The notes under the pieces: generated by a model
Database searches by the model: none
Seen by the model: only the letters and a program-made list of their open reading frames with translations
What the model was told of the DNA's origin: nothing
Assembly (NCBI RefSeq): GCF_003024155.1
Contig: NZ_CP028136.1
Span: 3,968,001-4,032,000, forward strand
Origin: Christiangramia fulva
Lineage (GTDB): Bacteria; Bacteroidota; Bacteroidia; Flavobacteriales; Flavobacteriaceae
DNA length: 64,000 bases
Direction: 5' to 3'
Part shown: positions 63,996-64,000 of the stretch, one piece after another
How the letters are laid out: every line of letters starts with the position of its first letter
How positions within the stretch are numbered: position 1 is the stretch's first letter
Program-made: the position numbers and the translations under genes

Positions 63996-64000
63996 TTACG

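Overview
The window looks like chromosomal DNA of a marine-type flavobacterium (Bacteroidota, Flavobacteriaceae; the gene content and order resemble Gramella/Christiangramia, which is an inference). The grounds are: a SusC/RagA TonB-dependent receptor, promoter motifs of the Bacteroidota type (TAnnTTTG at -7, no sigma70 boxes), weak Shine-Dalgarno sequences, an apparently acyl-blocked arginine pathway with an ArgF'-type carbamoyltransferase, short 4-bp ATGA/GTGA operon overlaps, many flavobacterial lipoproteins, and AT-rich coding with AT-rich gaps. I see no transposase, integrase, phage gene, rRNA, tRNA or CRISPR array.

Layout. 1-1868: 5' part of a susC gene running off the left edge. 2.1-9.5 kb: a small secreted protein, cvfB, a menaquinone block (thioesterase-menF-menD with DUF2853), an alpha/beta hydrolase and a divergent NRAMP-like carrier. 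9.6-20.6 kb: housekeeping singles (dnaK, sdaA plus a CPBP protease, a zinc alcohol dehydrogenase, an FGE-like lipoprotein, panB, an RluA enzyme, a DMT exporter, a large helical protein). 20.8-25.1 kb: leuACDB on the plus strand. 25.3-34.5 kb: a nine-gene minus-strand arginine operon (GNAT-argG-argC-proC-argD-argF'-argB-M20 deacylase-argH). 34.5-34.9 kb: a hairpin-rich arginine leader. 34.9-41.6 kb: ilvDBNCA on the minus strand. 41.9-46.1 kb: a GNAT-nitrilase fusion, a two-component pair, a seven-helix membrane protein and a small soluble protein. 46.4-51.1 kb: a DUF2891 lipoprotein, NRAMP-like carrier and pxpA-pxpB-pxpC (5-oxoprolinase) operon. 51.2-52.7 kb: comM/yifB. 52.9-63.9 kb: a malto-oligosaccharide catabolic island (MFS carrier, beta-phosphoglucomutase, GH65 phosphorylase, two GH13 enzymes) followed by pfkA, gapA and a BadF-type sugar kinase.

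How the parts fit together. The 20.8-41.6 kb stretch is an amino-acid biosynthesis super-locus: ilvA/BN/C/D supply valine and 2-oxoisovalerate, leuACDB extends the latter to leucine (panB uses the same intermediate for pantothenate), and the arginine operon makes arginine by carbamoylating an N-acylated ornithine. At the right end, exported GH13 enzymes cut alpha-glucans, the MFS protein imports maltose, GH65 phosphorolyses it to beta-glucose-1-phosphate plus glucose, PgmB makes glucose-6-phosphate, and PfkA/GapA carry it down glycolysis.

The items I find most worth following up are the DUF2891-NRAMP-PxpABC operon with a perfect 14-bp palindrome in its 5' leader, the structured ~285-nt leader before the arginine operon, the specificity residue in the ornithine carbamoyltransferase, and the palindromic elements lodged in three intergenic gaps inside the arginine operon.
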